Positions 8,308 to 16,592 of a stretch of 43,202 bases of DNA are shown here, one piece after another. The stretch spans positions 1 to 43,202 of the forward strand of contig NZ_RAWE01000070.1 in assembly GCF_003611695.1 (NCBI RefSeq). Reading direction: 5' to 3'. The DNA comes from Corallococcus carmarthensis (GTDB lineage: Bacteria; Myxococcota; Myxococcia; Myxococcales; Myxococcaceae). The stretch's first letter is position 1, and each line of letters opens with the position of its first letter. The position numbers were made by a program, and so were the translations under genes. The notes under the pieces were generated by a model. That model was not told the DNA's origin. It did not search any database and saw only the letters and a program-made list of their open reading frames with translations.

Positions 8308-9219
8308 TCAGTGGCCGGCCGCGGCCTTGCGGCGCGTGCGCGTGCGGATGAGGACCGCGACGAGGTTCAGGGCGAAGGTGAGCAAGAGCAGCACCAGCAC
8401 CGTCGCGTACAGCAGCGGGCGGGTGGCCTCTACGTCCGGCGACTGCGTGGCCAGCACGTAGGTGTGGTAGCCCAGGTGCATGAACTGCGAGTTCAGGCTC
8501 GTGGGCAGGTCCGGCAGGAAGTAGGCGGCGCCGGTGAAGAGGATGGGGGCCACTTCGCCCGCGCCCCGGGAGATGGCCAGCACCGCGCCGGTGAGGATGC
8601 CCGGCAGCGCGCCCGGCAGCACCACCCGCGCCAGCGTCTGCGACTGGGTGGCCCCCAGCGCGAGGCTCGCGGTGCGGTGCTCCTGCGGCACGGCGCGCAG
8701 GGCCTCCTCCGTGGACACGATGACGACGGGCAGGGTGAGCACCGCCAGCGTGAGCGACGCCCAGAGGATGCCCGGCTGGGCCCAGTGCAACTGCTCATAG
8801 CCCAGCGCGTGATCCAACCCCTTGCCCACGAAGAGGATGAAGAAGCCCAGGCCGAAGAGGCCGAACACGATGGAGGGCACGCCGGCCAGGTTCGCCACCG
8901 CCACGCGCACCGCGCGGGCAAGGAAGCTGCTGGGAGGCGCGTACTCGTGCAGGTACACCGCCGTCAGCACGCCCACCGGCATCACCGCCAGGGTCATGAG
9001 CAGCGTGAGCGCCGCGGTGCCGAAGAGGGCGGGGAAGATGCCGCCGCCCATCATCCCGTCCGTGGGCGCCTGGGTGAGGAACTGCCAGGACAGGTGGCTC
9101 CAGCCGCCCCGGACGACGTCCAGGAGGATGAGGGCCAGCATGGCCACCATGATGAACGCGGCCAGCCCCGTGAGCGACACGAGCGACAGGCCCACGACCT
9201 TGCGCGTGGCGTGCTTCAC
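8308..9219 (-). CDS. pstA: Phosphate ABC transporter permease PstA
   Basis: This inner-membrane permease (303 residues) has about six helices and the cytoplasmic EAA loop ([25 protein letters not shown]) that docks onto PstB. The start is set at GTG 9219: a GGGAGG ribosome site ends 6 bases upstream, and the codon overlaps the pstC stop as GTGA, implying translational coupling. A longer frame to 9261 exists but would overlap pstC by 46 bases. Confidence 0.95.
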   Translation of the reverse strand: MKHATRKVVGLSLVSLTGLAAFIMVAMLALILLDVVRGGWSHLSWQFLTQAPTDGMMGGGIFPALFGTAALTLLMTLAVMPVGVLTAVYLHEYAPPSSFLARAVRVAVANLAGVPSIVFGLFGLGFFILFVGKGLDHALGYEQLHWAQPGILWASLTLAVLTLPVVIVSTEEALRAVPQEHRTASLALGATQSQTLARVVLPGALPGILTGAVLAISRGAGEVAPILFTGAAYFLPDLPTSLNSQFMHLGYHTYVLATQSPDVEATRPLLYATVLVLLLLTFALNLVAVLIRTRTRRKAAAGH

Positions 9220-10232
9220 CCCGCACCTCCCTTGAGCCGCTGGATGACCTTCTTCGTCCACACCCCCGCGAGCATGTTGAGCACGAAGGTGAACAGGAAC
9301 AGCTCCACGCCGATGAAGAAGAGCAGCGCGTAGTGCGGGCTGCCCACCACCACCTCGCCCATCTCCGCGGCGATGGTGGCGGACAGCGAGCGCACGGAGT
9401 CCCCCAGGTTCGCGGACACGATGGCCGCGTTGCCGGAGGCCATGAGGACGATCATCGTCTCACCGATGGCGCGCCCGAAGCCCAGCACGCACGCGGCGAG
9501 GATGCCGGGGGCCGCCGCCGGGAGCACCACCTTCCACGCGGTCTCCCAGGGCGTGGCGCCCAGCGCCAGGGACGCCTCGCGGTAGCTGCGCGGCACGGCG
9601 GTGAGCGCGTCCTCCGTCACCGTGAAGATGACCGGCACGATGGCCAGCGCCAGGCCCAGGCCCGCCACCACCGCGTTGAGGCGGGAGGTGAAGCCGAAGG
9701 TCTCCTGGAGGAACGTGGCCATCACCATCAGGGCGAAGAAGCCCAGCACCACGGACGGGATGCCGGCGAGCAGTTCGATGGTGGGCTTGAGCACTTCACG
9801 CAGGCGCCGGGGGGCGAACTCCGCGGCGAACAGCGCGCCGAAGATACCCATGGGTACGGCCACCACCATGGACACGGCCGTCGTCTTCAGCGTGCCGATG
9901 AAGAGCGGAATCATGCTGACCTTGGGCACGCCGGACACCGGCTGCCACACGTAGGCCAGGGGCTTTCCCTTCCGCACCAGCTGCGGGAGGAACATCTTGG
10001 CGAAGCTCGCTTCTTCACGCGCCGACGCGTCGGTGACGAGCGTCAGCGCCTCCTTCGCCACGAAGACGAGGATGAGCACCAGCGCGGCGATGCCCGTGAA
10101 GGCCACCGCCGTGATGATCGCGGCGATGGCCTTCTCCTTCAGCTGCCGCCGCCGGGCCGCGGGCGACAGCATGGGCAGCGCCACCGGGGGCGCGAGGTCC
10201 TGCTCCTGCATGACGGCCTGTCTATCCAACAT
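9216..10232 (-). CDS. pstC: Phosphate ABC transporter permease PstC
   Basis: This is a 338-residue inner-membrane permease. The first helix lies at about 35-60, followed by a periplasmic loop with YVWQPVSGVPKVSMIPLFIGTLKTT that is characteristic of PstC, and then the permease core with an EAA loop ([26 protein letters not shown]). It pairs with PstA to form the channel. The ATG at 10232 has a G-rich upstream stretch; Met8 is an alternative. It begins 37 bases after the pstS stop. Confidence 0.95.
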   Translation of the reverse strand: MLDRQAVMQEQDLAPPVALPMLSPAARRRQLKEKAIAAIITAVAFTGIAALVLILVFVAKEALTLVTDASAREEASFAKMFLPQLVRKGKPLAYVWQPVSGVPKVSMIPLFIGTLKTTAVSMVVAVPMGIFGALFAAEFAPRRLREVLKPTIELLAGIPSVVLGFFALMVMATFLQETFGFTSRLNAVVAGLGLALAIVPVIFTVTEDALTAVPRSYREASLALGATPWETAWKVVLPAAAPGILAACVLGFGRAIGETMIVLMASGNAAIVSANLGDSVRSLSATIAAEMGEVVVGSPHYALLFFIGVELFLFTFVLNMLAGVWTKKVIQRLKGGAG

Positions 10233-10269
10233 GGGACCCCCGCGCCGGGTGACAATCGTGTGACGCCGA

Positions 10270-11094
10270 CTACTTCACAGGGAAGTAGCCGACCTGGGTG
10301 ACGATGGCCTGTCCCTCGGCGGACAGCGTGAAGTCGATGAAGGCCTTGGCCTCACCGGAGGGCTTGTTGCGCAGGTAGAAGAACAGCTCGCGCGACAGCG
10401 GGTACTTGCCGCTCTTCACGTTCTCCGCGGTGGGGGCGAAGGCCTCATTGCCCTTCTTCACCTTCAGCTCCTTGATGCCCTTGGCGTACGCGGCACCGCC
10501 GTAGCCGATGCCGTTCTTCTCCTTGGACACCGCGTTGACGACGGCGGCGGTGCCCGGGAGCGTCTGCGCGGCGGAGGCGAAGTCGTCCCCGCCCAGCACG
10601 GTGTCCTTCACGAACACGTAGGTGCCGGAGGAGTTCTCACGCGAGTACAGGACGATGGGGGCATCCGCGCCGCCCACGGCCTTCCACGACGTGGTGTCGC
10701 CCAGGTAGATGTCCTTGAGCTGCTCCACGGAGAGCGCGTCCACCTTGTTGGACTCGTTGACGTAGAAGGTGACGCCGTCCTTCGCCACGGCCACCGAGGA
10801 GGGCGGGGTGTTGTAGCGGGCGCGGAGCTTCTCCTCCTCCGCCTCCTTGATCTCCCGGCTGGACATGGCGATGTCGGTGGTGCCGTTCTGCAGGGCCGCC
10901 AGGCCCGTGCCCGAACCGCCGCCCGTCACTTGAATCTTCGTGGCGGGGTTCTTCTTCATGAACGCCTCCGCCCAGCGCTGGGCGAGGATGACCATGGTGT
11001 CCGAGCCCTTCACCGTCACCGTGCCTGCCTGGGCGGTGAGCGGGAGGACGGCGAGCCCGAAGGCGACGAAGCTTGAGAGCAGAGTCTTCTTCAT
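10270..11094 (-). CDS. pstS: Periplasmic phosphate-binding protein PstS
   Basis: This is a 274-residue precursor with a classical signal peptide (MKKTLLSS start, hydrophobic core, cleavage after AQA at residue 23). The phosphate-binding fold is shown by VKGSDTMVILAQRWAEAF, GGGSGTGLAALQNGTTDIAMSSR, SRENSSGTYVFVKDTVL and GIGYGGAAYA. It delivers phosphate to PstCA. It starts 12 bases after the porin stop, so porin and pstS are one transcript, matching a route from outer membrane to periplasm to cytoplasm. Confidence 0.96.
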   Translation of the reverse strand: MKKTLLSSFVAFGLAVLPLTAQAGTVTVKGSDTMVILAQRWAEAFMKKNPATKIQVTGGGSGTGLAALQNGTTDIAMSSREIKEAEEEKLRARYNTPPSSVAVAKDGVTFYVNESNKVDALSVEQLKDIYLGDTTSWKAVGGADAPIVLYSRENSSGTYVFVKDTVLGGDDFASAAQTLPGTAAVVNAVSKEKNGIGYGGAAYAKGIKELKVKKGNEAFAPTAENVKSGKYPLSRELFFYLRNKPSGEAKAFIDFTLSAEGQAIVTQVGYFPVK

Positions 11095-11106
11095 GGGGTG
11101 TCTCCT

Positions 11107-12390
11107 CTAGAAACGTGCCTGCATCTGCAGGGTGAACAGGTTGTCGTGCGGGTCCAATGCCTGGGCCACGGCGTGCGTCATGGGGATTTCGTAGACGGCG
11201 GAGACCTTCAGGTTCTCCCCGAAGTGGTGCTGGACGACGAAGCCCACGGTGTCGACGGCGTTGTCGGCGCCCGGCACCTCGCCCGCGGCCAGGTCCGTCT
11301 GGCCGTTGTGCGGGTCGAAGGTGTCGTAGCGAACGGCCACCGCGTCGTTGAGCCCGATGTTCTGGACGAGCAGCAGGTACCAGCCGTGCGCGGGCACATC
11401 CAGGTGGGTGGCGTTGTTGGCGGCGCCGTAGGTGCGGCCCGCGATGAACTCGCCCTTGATGGAGGTGCCGCCCAGGGGCACCACGTCGAAGTAGGCCTGG
11501 AGGTCCGCGCCGATGCGCGTGCGGTCGTACGCGTGGCGGAAGGTGTCCGTGGGCAGCCGGCCCATGTCATGGCCGTACCAGCCGGAGATGCCACCGGCGA
11601 TCCACTTCAGGTCGAAGCCCAGGTGGCCGACGAGGTCCTTCTCCTTGTCGTTGTCCTGGGTGGTGCCGCTGTCCGTGCCGTTGCCGTCGAAGACGCCCAC
11701 GGCGAGCCGCAGCCACTTGTAGCGGCCGTTCACCTTCGCGCCGCGGTCGCGCTCGCTGGGGAGCATGTTGCGCACCACGCGGCTGCGCTCGGGGAACTCG
11801 CGGTCGCTGGAGGACTGCGGGCCTTCGTAGCCGAAGGGCCACTTCATCTGGCCCAGCGTGACGGACAGCTGCTGCTTCGTGCCGGGGACGAAGAGGGTGG
11901 CCTCCGCGTCCTTGAGCGTCACGCCCGCGGGCACCGCGTCGATCTGCAGCATGAACTGCGAGAGGTCCGTGGTGTACGTGGCCTTCAAGCGGCCCCGGCG
12001 GACGCCGAAGCGGCTGTAGCCGCCCGCGCCGCTGTCATCCAGGTCCTGCTGGTACTGGTAGCGGGCCTGGATGTAGCCGGAGATGCGCAGCTTCTTGAGC
12101 GCGGACAGGTCGTTCTTCGTCTCCGTGTTCTGCTCCTCCAGCGCCTCCACGCGGTGCTCGTCGGCCGTGAGCCGCTCGTCGATGGAGGGCGACCCTTCCG
12201 GAACGGTGGGGGCGTTGGCGCGGGGTGGGAGTTGCTCGGAGGACTGCGGGGCCGAGGCCGTGGCGGAAGGCTCCACGGCCTCGCGCGGCTCGGAGGCCGG
12301 CGGGGTGGGGAGCGCTTCCTGGGGCGTGGAGGCCTGGGCCATGGCGGCGCTGGAGGTCAGCAGGGTGAGGGCAACGAGGAGTGGGCGCAT
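11107..12390 (-). CDS. Phosphate-selective porin, OprO/OprP family
   Basis: This is a 427-residue precursor. A signal peptide (cleaved near AMAQA) is followed by a Pro/Ala/Glu-rich linker, a short coiled coil (about 72-102, EERLTADEHRVEALEEQN type) and a beta-barrel. The barrel carries OprP-family signatures (RISGYIQARYQYQ, GVRRGRLKATYTTDLSQF, QMKWPFGYE, ERSRVV) and ends in a Phe (MQARF), the usual outer-membrane insertion signal. The N-terminal coiled coil suggests trimerisation or a link to the cell wall. It is the first gene of the porin-pst operon, and a candidate Pho box lies 81-98 bases upstream of its start. Confidence 0.93.
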   Translation of the reverse strand: MRPLLVALTLLTSSAAMAQASTPQEALPTPPASEPREAVEPSATASAPQSSEQLPPRANAPTVPEGSPSIDERLTADEHRVEALEEQNTETKNDLSALKKLRISGYIQARYQYQQDLDDSGAGGYSRFGVRRGRLKATYTTDLSQFMLQIDAVPAGVTLKDAEATLFVPGTKQQLSVTLGQMKWPFGYEGPQSSSDREFPERSRVVRNMLPSERDRGAKVNGRYKWLRLAVGVFDGNGTDSGTTQDNDKEKDLVGHLGFDLKWIAGGISGWYGHDMGRLPTDTFRHAYDRTRIGADLQAYFDVVPLGGTSIKGEFIAGRTYGAANNATHLDVPAHGWYLLLVQNIGLNDAVAVRYDTFDPHNGQTDLAAGEVPGADNAVDTVGFVVQHHFGENLKVSAVYEIPMTHAVAQALDPHDNLFTLQMQARF

Positions 12391-12470
12391 AGAAGGTCGG
12401 CGGGTGTCTCGGGGGTGTCGAGAACGCGTGACGATCTACGGGGCGGAGATGGCTGTTTGACGGCCCTTGC

Positions 12471-12488
12471 GTGACAAATGGGTAACGG
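12471..12488 (-). promoter_or_regulatory. Candidate Pho box upstream of the porin-pst operon
   Basis: The minus strand shows CCGTTAC, 4 bases, then TTGTCAC. Both half-sites fall 11 bases apart as in the PhoB box CTGTCAT-N4-CTGTCAT, and about 12 of 18 positions agree. It lies in the 114-base gap between the upstream regulator gene and the porin gene, pointing at the porin. A further TGAC at 12458 has wrong spacing (14 bases). Confidence 0.4.
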
Positions 12489-12504
12489 AAGGGGCGGCGC
12501 CTGC

Positions 12505-13194
12505 CTACCCGGCCGCTGGGTCCACGATGCGGTAGCCCACCCCGCGCACCGTTTCCAGGAGGGCGCGTGCGGGGCCCAGCTTGTCGCGCAGGCGCATCAC
12601 GTGCGTGTCGATGGTGCGCGTCTCCAGCGCGCTGGACAGGCCCCAGACCTGCTCCAGCAGTTGCTCGCGCGTCTGCACCCGGCCCAGCCGGGCCATGAGG
12701 TACTCCAGCAGGCGGAACTCCAGCGCGGTGAGAGGCGTCTCCTTCTCCTCCACGAAGAAGCGGTGCTGGGTGACGTCCAGGCGCAGGGGGCCCAGGGCCA
12801 GGGGGGGCGAGCCCTCCTGGGGCGCGGACGTGCGCCGGAGGATGGCCTTGAGCCTGAGCACCAGCTCGCGCACGGAGAAGGGTTTGACGACGTAGTCGTC
12901 CGCGCCGACCTCGAAGCCGCGGATGCGGTCCGCCTCCTCGCTCTTCGCGGTGAGCATGACGATGAGCACGTCACGCAGGCGGGGGTTGGCGCGCAGGTGG
13001 CGGCAGACCTCGATGCCGGACAGGTCCGGCAGCATCAGGTCCAGCAGCACCACGTCCGGGGACTGCTCGCGCGCGGCGGAAATCGCCGCCTCCCCGGTGA
13101 AGGCCACGCGGGTGGTGAAGCCCGCGCCGCGCAGGTTGAAGTCGATGAGCTCCGCTAGGTCGCGCTCGTCGTCGACGATGAGTACGTGGGACAT
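12505..13194 (-). CDS. PhoB-like response regulator (OmpR family), no adjacent kinase
   Basis: This 229-residue protein has a receiver (1-120; phospho-acceptor Asp52 in VVLLDLMLPDLSG, switch Thr in VMLTAK, Lys in VVKPFS) and a C-terminal winged helix (about 130-225) with LTALEFRLLEYLM, VQTREQLLEQVWG and TRTIDTHVMRLRDKLG. It is close in sequence to the PhoB encoded at 22592-23272. The ATG at 13194 starts exactly at the receiver; 8 more codons are open upstream. It ends 114 bases before the porin-pst operon, whose control is its most likely job. No histidine kinase is adjacent, so it may share PhoR with its paralogue. Confidence 0.92.
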   Translation of the reverse strand: MSHVLIVDDERDLAELIDFNLRGAGFTTRVAFTGEAAISAAREQSPDVVLLDLMLPDLSGIEVCRHLRANPRLRDVLIVMLTAKSEEADRIRGFEVGADDYVVKPFSVRELVLRLKAILRRTSAPQEGSPPLALGPLRLDVTQHRFFVEEKETPLTALEFRLLEYLMARLGRVQTREQLLEQVWGLSSALETRTIDTHVMRLRDKLGPARALLETVRGVGYRIVDPAAG

Positions 13195-13763
13195 GGCGGG
13201 CACGTACTGTGCGCGCATCGCTTCGCGGCCACGTGACGCGCCGGCAACAAGTGCGTCACGTCCGTCACGCGCGTGCGGCGGTCATCCGACGCACCCGTCA
13301 CGCGGCGCTGGAAGGCGCGGTCCCACGCGGAAGAATGCCCTGCGATACGACAGGCGCGGACGGGCCCCGGGAAGAGAGGGGACGGGGCCGTCCGCGCCGC
13401 TTGTCCTCGCCTGGGTTGCGCGAGGCCACCTTCGGCGTGCGCTCCAGCGCATCCGCGCCGGCGCCGCCATTCTGTCTGTCGGGCTCCACGAGCATCGCGG
13501 CGTCCACGTTGTGCCTCTGACCCTCCGCGAAGCCCGTGAAGGCGCTGGTGCGGTGCGGGCGGAAGTGGGCGGGGACGAAGACACAACGGGGAGGCCCGTC
13601 CCGTGCGTGCACGCCGGCACCGGCGGACACGCCGGAGACGAAGGAACGCGACGGAGGAGAGGGACCCGGTCAGGTCCAGACACCGCGCACGAGGGACCAC
13701 GCCAGCGCGCCCGTGGCATCACGGGACGGCGTGCGGGCACTCACGCGCGGGGGACGGCTGAGG
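13195..13763. other. 569-base stretch without a secure gene
   Basis: This stretch lies between the regulator start and the next hypothetical gene. It holds several TGACG/CGTCA motifs (13234, 13255, 13264, 13281, 13297) near the regulator gene, with irregular spacing, and a weak minus-strand reading frame (13298-13630, listed separately). No promoter, RNA gene or repeat family is recognised. Confidence 0.5.
13298..13630 (-). CDS. Possible small hypothetical protein (110 residues)
   Basis: A GTG-started minus frame shows high third-position GC in its middle part (about residues 18-75, such as VFVPAHFRPHRTSAFTGFAEG) but falls off at both ends. There is no recognisable domain, signal peptide or ribosome site. 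The middle could be a real small protein or the remains of a longer one. Overlapping frames are more Arg/Pro-rich and less convincing. Confidence 0.25.
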   Translation of the reverse strand: MSAGAGVHARDGPPRCVFVPAHFRPHRTSAFTGFAEGQRHNVDAAMLVEPDRQNGGAGADALERTPKVASRNPGEDKRRGRPRPLSSRGPSAPVVSQGILPRGTAPSSAA

Positions 13764-14195
13764 TCAGACGGCGGGATCTTCGTCCGGACCGCCGCGCCTG
13801 GGCAGCTGCTGCCGGCGCAGGGCGATGCCCAGCGCATCCGGTACGTCGGGCGCGGCCACGGGGGCCGCGTCGCGCGCGAGGACGGGCCGGAGGGAGGCGA
13901 GGAACGCGTCCAGGGTGCACGGCTTGGGGCTCCGCTCGAAGAGCAGCCCGCCCGTGCGCCGGTGCTTCTCCGCGAAGACCTTGAGCTCGACGTCCGCGCG
14001 GTGGGGGTCTTCCTCGAAGGGGCCCTGGTTGTCCTGTCCCTGGCTCAGGGGGACGACGGGCGCGAACGGCCGTGGCGGCGCCATCACCCCGGGCAGGAAC
14101 CCGAGTCCGATGATGACGAGCGCGATCCAGGGCAGCCGCAGCAGGCTGGCCACACGCATCCCCACCCCGGCGCGCACGTCATCCATGCCGTGCAT
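13764..14195 (-). CDS. Hypothetical membrane-anchored protein
   Basis: This is a protein of about 143 residues, not recognised. A single hydrophobic segment near the N-terminus (LPWIALVIIGLGFLPGVMA) is followed by a polar, probably periplasmic region. That region contains QGPFEEDPHRADVELKVFAEKHRRTGGLLF and a hydrophilic tail ending in RRGGPDEDPAV. The start is uncertain: ATGs at 14237, 14195, 14186 and 14159 are all in frame and none has a clear ribosome site, although the 14159 start has a G-rich stretch before it. A gene is supported by codon bias and the membrane segment only. Confidence 0.55.
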   Translation of the reverse strand: MHGMDDVRAGVGMRVASLLRLPWIALVIIGLGFLPGVMAPPRPFAPVVPLSQGQDNQGPFEEDPHRADVELKVFAEKHRRTGGLLFERSPKPCTLDAFLASLRPVLARDAAPVAAPDVPDALGIALRRQQLPRRGGPDEDPAV

Positions 14196-14401
14196 GGCGA
14201 AGGAGCGCGGAACGGCTGTGGCCTTGGGGGAACCCATGAGTCGCTGGAACAACGAACACGCTGACGCTCCGCATATTCGTGCATGGCCCCGGCGGGATTC
14301 GCAAGCCCCCGCGCATGGAACCGCGCCGCCTGGACACGGCGTCACCTGGTGGAAGCAGGGCCGCGTCTCCTCGCGCGCACCCCGTCATCCGCGAGGGTGA
14401 A

Positions 14402-14881
14402 TCACGGGCGCCGCAGGGAGCGTCCCGGGGACGCCATCCATTGCAGGGAGAACTCGCGTCCCTCGGGCCGCAGGGCGACCGCGCAGCCCTTGCGGAGCTT
14501 GTCCGGCAAGGCATGGCCCAGCGCGAGCGCGGCGGCGCGCTCCAGGGAGGGGTTGTGCCCCACCAGGGCCCATCCCGGCCCGACGTCCCGCGCCAGCTTC
14601 AGCACGTGGCGGCCCGCGCCCTTCATGGGAACGAGCGCGGGGTGGACCTCCACGTGGGACAGGCCGAGCGCGTCCGCGAGCAGCTCCGCGGTCTGCACCG
14701 CGCGCACCAGGGGGCTGGTGATGATGCCCATGAGCGGCGTGAGGCGCGCCAGCTTCTTCGCGTGCTGACGGAAGGCGGCGCGGCCCTGCGGGGTGAGCGC
14801 GCGGGCCTCGTCGCCCAGGGCGTGGGAGTCCTCGGCCACGGCGTGGCGCACGAGGAGGAGGGGCAGGTCGCGGTCGGCCAT
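14402..14881 (-). CDS. sixA: Phosphohistidine phosphatase SixA family
   Basis: This 159-residue histidine phosphatase has the catalytic RHA motif (LLLVRHAVAED, His13), SPLVRAVQTAELLA (second Arg of the pocket, about 55-70) and VGHNPSLE (His109). The short length and the RHxxAE form fit SixA, which removes phosphate from histidine phosphotransfer domains and phosphocarrier proteins. It therefore could damp two-component or PTS signalling; the target here is unknown. It stands alone between a hypothetical gene and the DUF1634 gene. Confidence 0.88.
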   Translation of the reverse strand: MADRDLPLLLVRHAVAEDSHALGDEARALTPQGRAAFRQHAKKLARLTPLMGIITSPLVRAVQTAELLADALGLSHVEVHPALVPMKGAGRHVLKLARDVGPGWALVGHNPSLERAAALALGHALPDKLRKGCAVALRPEGREFSLQWMASPGRSLRRP

Positions 14882-14946
14882 GGGCGGGCCTTGTAGTGCG
14901 TTTCCGGGCCGCGTGGATGTGACGAACGGGTGGACTGCCGTGTGGA

Positions 14947-15399
14947 TTACTCCACACCGCCCAGGAGGAAGGCGAGCAGGAGCAGCGCGAGCACGCTGGT
15001 GGTGATGGCCGCGAAGGTGCGGTCCTTCTGCGCGCGGAAGATGCCCAGCGACAGGGCCACGCGCAGCACGGGCACGGTGATCATCACCAGCAGTCCCGCC
15101 ATCACGAAGGACTGGCCGCGCACGGCCATGACGCCCTCGAAGACGTCCGGCAGCCGGTGCGGCGCGGAGTCCGGAGAGGTGAGGCGCTGGAGCGCGTCCG
15201 GCGACGAGAAGTAGTCCGGGTGGCGGAAGAAGGTCATCACCATGCCGCAGATGACGAGCGACAGGCTGAGCAGCACGCCGCCGCGCAAGAGCTGGCTGAT
15301 GAGCAGCTCCGGCGTGAGGGGAATCACCTCCGAAGGAACGGCGGTGGTGGCGGCGGCCGTCTCTTGGAGAGACGGAGGCTCGGAGGGCGCTGGAGTCAT
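14947..15399 (-). CDS. DUF1634 family membrane protein
   Basis: This 150-residue protein has three predicted membrane helices (near LLRGGVLLSLSLVICGMVMTF, FVMAGLLVMITVPVLRVALSL, and a C-terminal LALLLLAFLLGG). DUF1634 proteins are commonly encoded next to TauE/SafE exporters, as here. The ATG at 15399 overlaps the exporter stop (ATGA), so the two are translationally coupled and probably form one transporter complex. The frame is open 13 codons farther up, inside the exporter gene, but the overlapping ATG is the better start. Confidence 0.85.
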   Translation of the reverse strand: MTPAPSEPPSLQETAAATTAVPSEVIPLTPELLISQLLRGGVLLSLSLVICGMVMTFFRHPDYFSSPDALQRLTSPDSAPHRLPDVFEGVMAVRGQSFVMAGLLVMITVPVLRVALSLGIFRAQKDRTFAAITTSVLALLLLAFLLGGVE

Positions 15400-16259
15400 C
15401 CGTGGATTCCCTTGGACAGCATCTCGTACGACACCCACAGCAGGACGGCGACGAAGAGCCTGCGCAGCGACCCGCTCTTGAGCTTCGTCATGTAGCGCGA
15501 GCCCGCGAACGCGCCCAGCGTGACGCCCACGCAGACGGGGCCGGCGATGAAAGGGTCGATGTCGCCGCGCGCGAAGTAGATGCCCGCGCTGGCCGCCGCC
15601 GTGACGCCAATCATGAAGTTGCTGGTGGCGGTGGAGACCTTGATGGGCAGCCCCATCGCCAGGTCCATGGCCGGCACCTTCAGCGCGCCGGAGCCGATGC
15701 CCAACAGGCCGCTCACCGTGCCCGCGATGTACATGAGCCCCAGGCCCGCGAGCGGACGGTGCACGCGGTACGCGACCTCACCGCCGGTGGACACGTCGTA
15801 GTAGCTGCCGTGCAGGCCCAGCCGGTCCGCGAGCGCATTGGGTGGCGGCTCTTCACGGGGGCTGCCGTCCTCGCGCAGCTTGCGCAGCATCGCGAGCGCC
15901 GAATAGGCCATCACCGCGCCGAAGAGGAAGTACAGCGCGCGGCCGCCCACCACGCCCGCGAGCATCGCGCCCGTGACGGCGCCCGCCACGGTGGCCAGCT
16001 CCAGGAACATGGCCACGCGCATGTTGGCCAGACCGTCGCGCACGTACGCCGCCGCCGCGCCGCTGGACGTGGCGATGACGGACACGATGGACGCACCCAC
16101 CGCGTAGCGGATGTCCACCTTGAGCGCGAGCGTGAGGACGGGGATGAGGATGAGGCCACCGCCCAGGCCCAGCAGCGAACCCAGCAGGCCCGCACCGAAG
16201 GAGACGCACAGCACGATGGCGACGAAGTTGAACGGAGTGGCGTCCAAGGCGGCGGCCAT
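15396..16259 (-). CDS. Sulfite exporter TauE/SafE family protein
   Basis: This 287-residue polytopic protein has the two TauE/SafE repeats. The first holds FGAGLLGSLLGLGGGLILIPVL and the second AGTVSGLLGIGSGALKVPAMDL; Gly-rich (L)GxGGG/GIGSG turns are the family signature. Members export sulfite, sulfoacetate or related anions across the inner membrane; the substrate here is not known. A central cytoplasmic loop (about 130-165) separates the repeats. A purine-rich stretch (AAGAGGAAG) directly precedes the ATG. Confidence 0.92.
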   Translation of the reverse strand: MAAALDATPFNFVAIVLCVSFGAGLLGSLLGLGGGLILIPVLTLALKVDIRYAVGASIVSVIATSSGAAAAYVRDGLANMRVAMFLELATVAGAVTGAMLAGVVGGRALYFLFGAVMAYSALAMLRKLREDGSPREEPPPNALADRLGLHGSYYDVSTGGEVAYRVHRPLAGLGLMYIAGTVSGLLGIGSGALKVPAMDLAMGLPIKVSTATSNFMIGVTAAASAGIYFARGDIDPFIAGPVCVGVTLGAFAGSRYMTKLKSGSLRRLFVAVLLWVSYEMLSKGIHG

Positions 16260-16355
16260 CTTCCTCTTGGCCCTCCCGCATGCAAGCAGTTCGCTCGGAG
16301 CCCGTCTGGTTGCCTGCCCGTGACCGTCCCCGGAGGCTGAAAGGAAGGTGGACCT

Positions 16356-16592
16356 TCAACGTTGCCGGGGCGCGTCGGAGGGCTTCGTGTCCGGAGGCTG
16401 GGGCATGGGCCAGCCCTGGAATAGGGGCCAACCCCGGTATGGATTGCCCCGGGTGGGTTCTTCCACGGCTTCCGGCCGCTCTGGATGCGGGCCGGGGTGC
16501 GGTGGCGTGCGCAGCAGCACCCACGACAGCACGATGCACAGCAGGCTCATCGCGACGATGCTCCACGCGCGCGTCCGGGGCTCCAGCTCCAT
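16356..16592 (-). CDS. Small membrane protein coupled to the ClC channel gene
   Basis: This 78-residue protein has one N-terminal helix (TRAWSIVAMSLLCIVLSWVLL) and a Pro/His-rich tail (PPHPGPHPERPEAVEEPTRGN and onward). It is not recognised. Its ATG follows the channel stop codon with no gap (TAG then ATG), so it is surely co-translated with the channel and may be an accessory subunit. Confidence 0.65.
   Translation of the reverse strand: MELEPRTRAWSIVAMSLLCIVLSWVLLRTPPHPGPHPERPEAVEEPTRGNPYRGWPLFQGWPMPQPPDTKPSDAPRQR

Noticed and set aside
13234-13301. Cluster of TGACG/CGTCA motifs as a Pho box array for the orphan regulator
   Set aside because: Spacings between equal motifs are 9, 17 and 16 bases, not 11, and such motifs are frequent in this GC-rich DNA.
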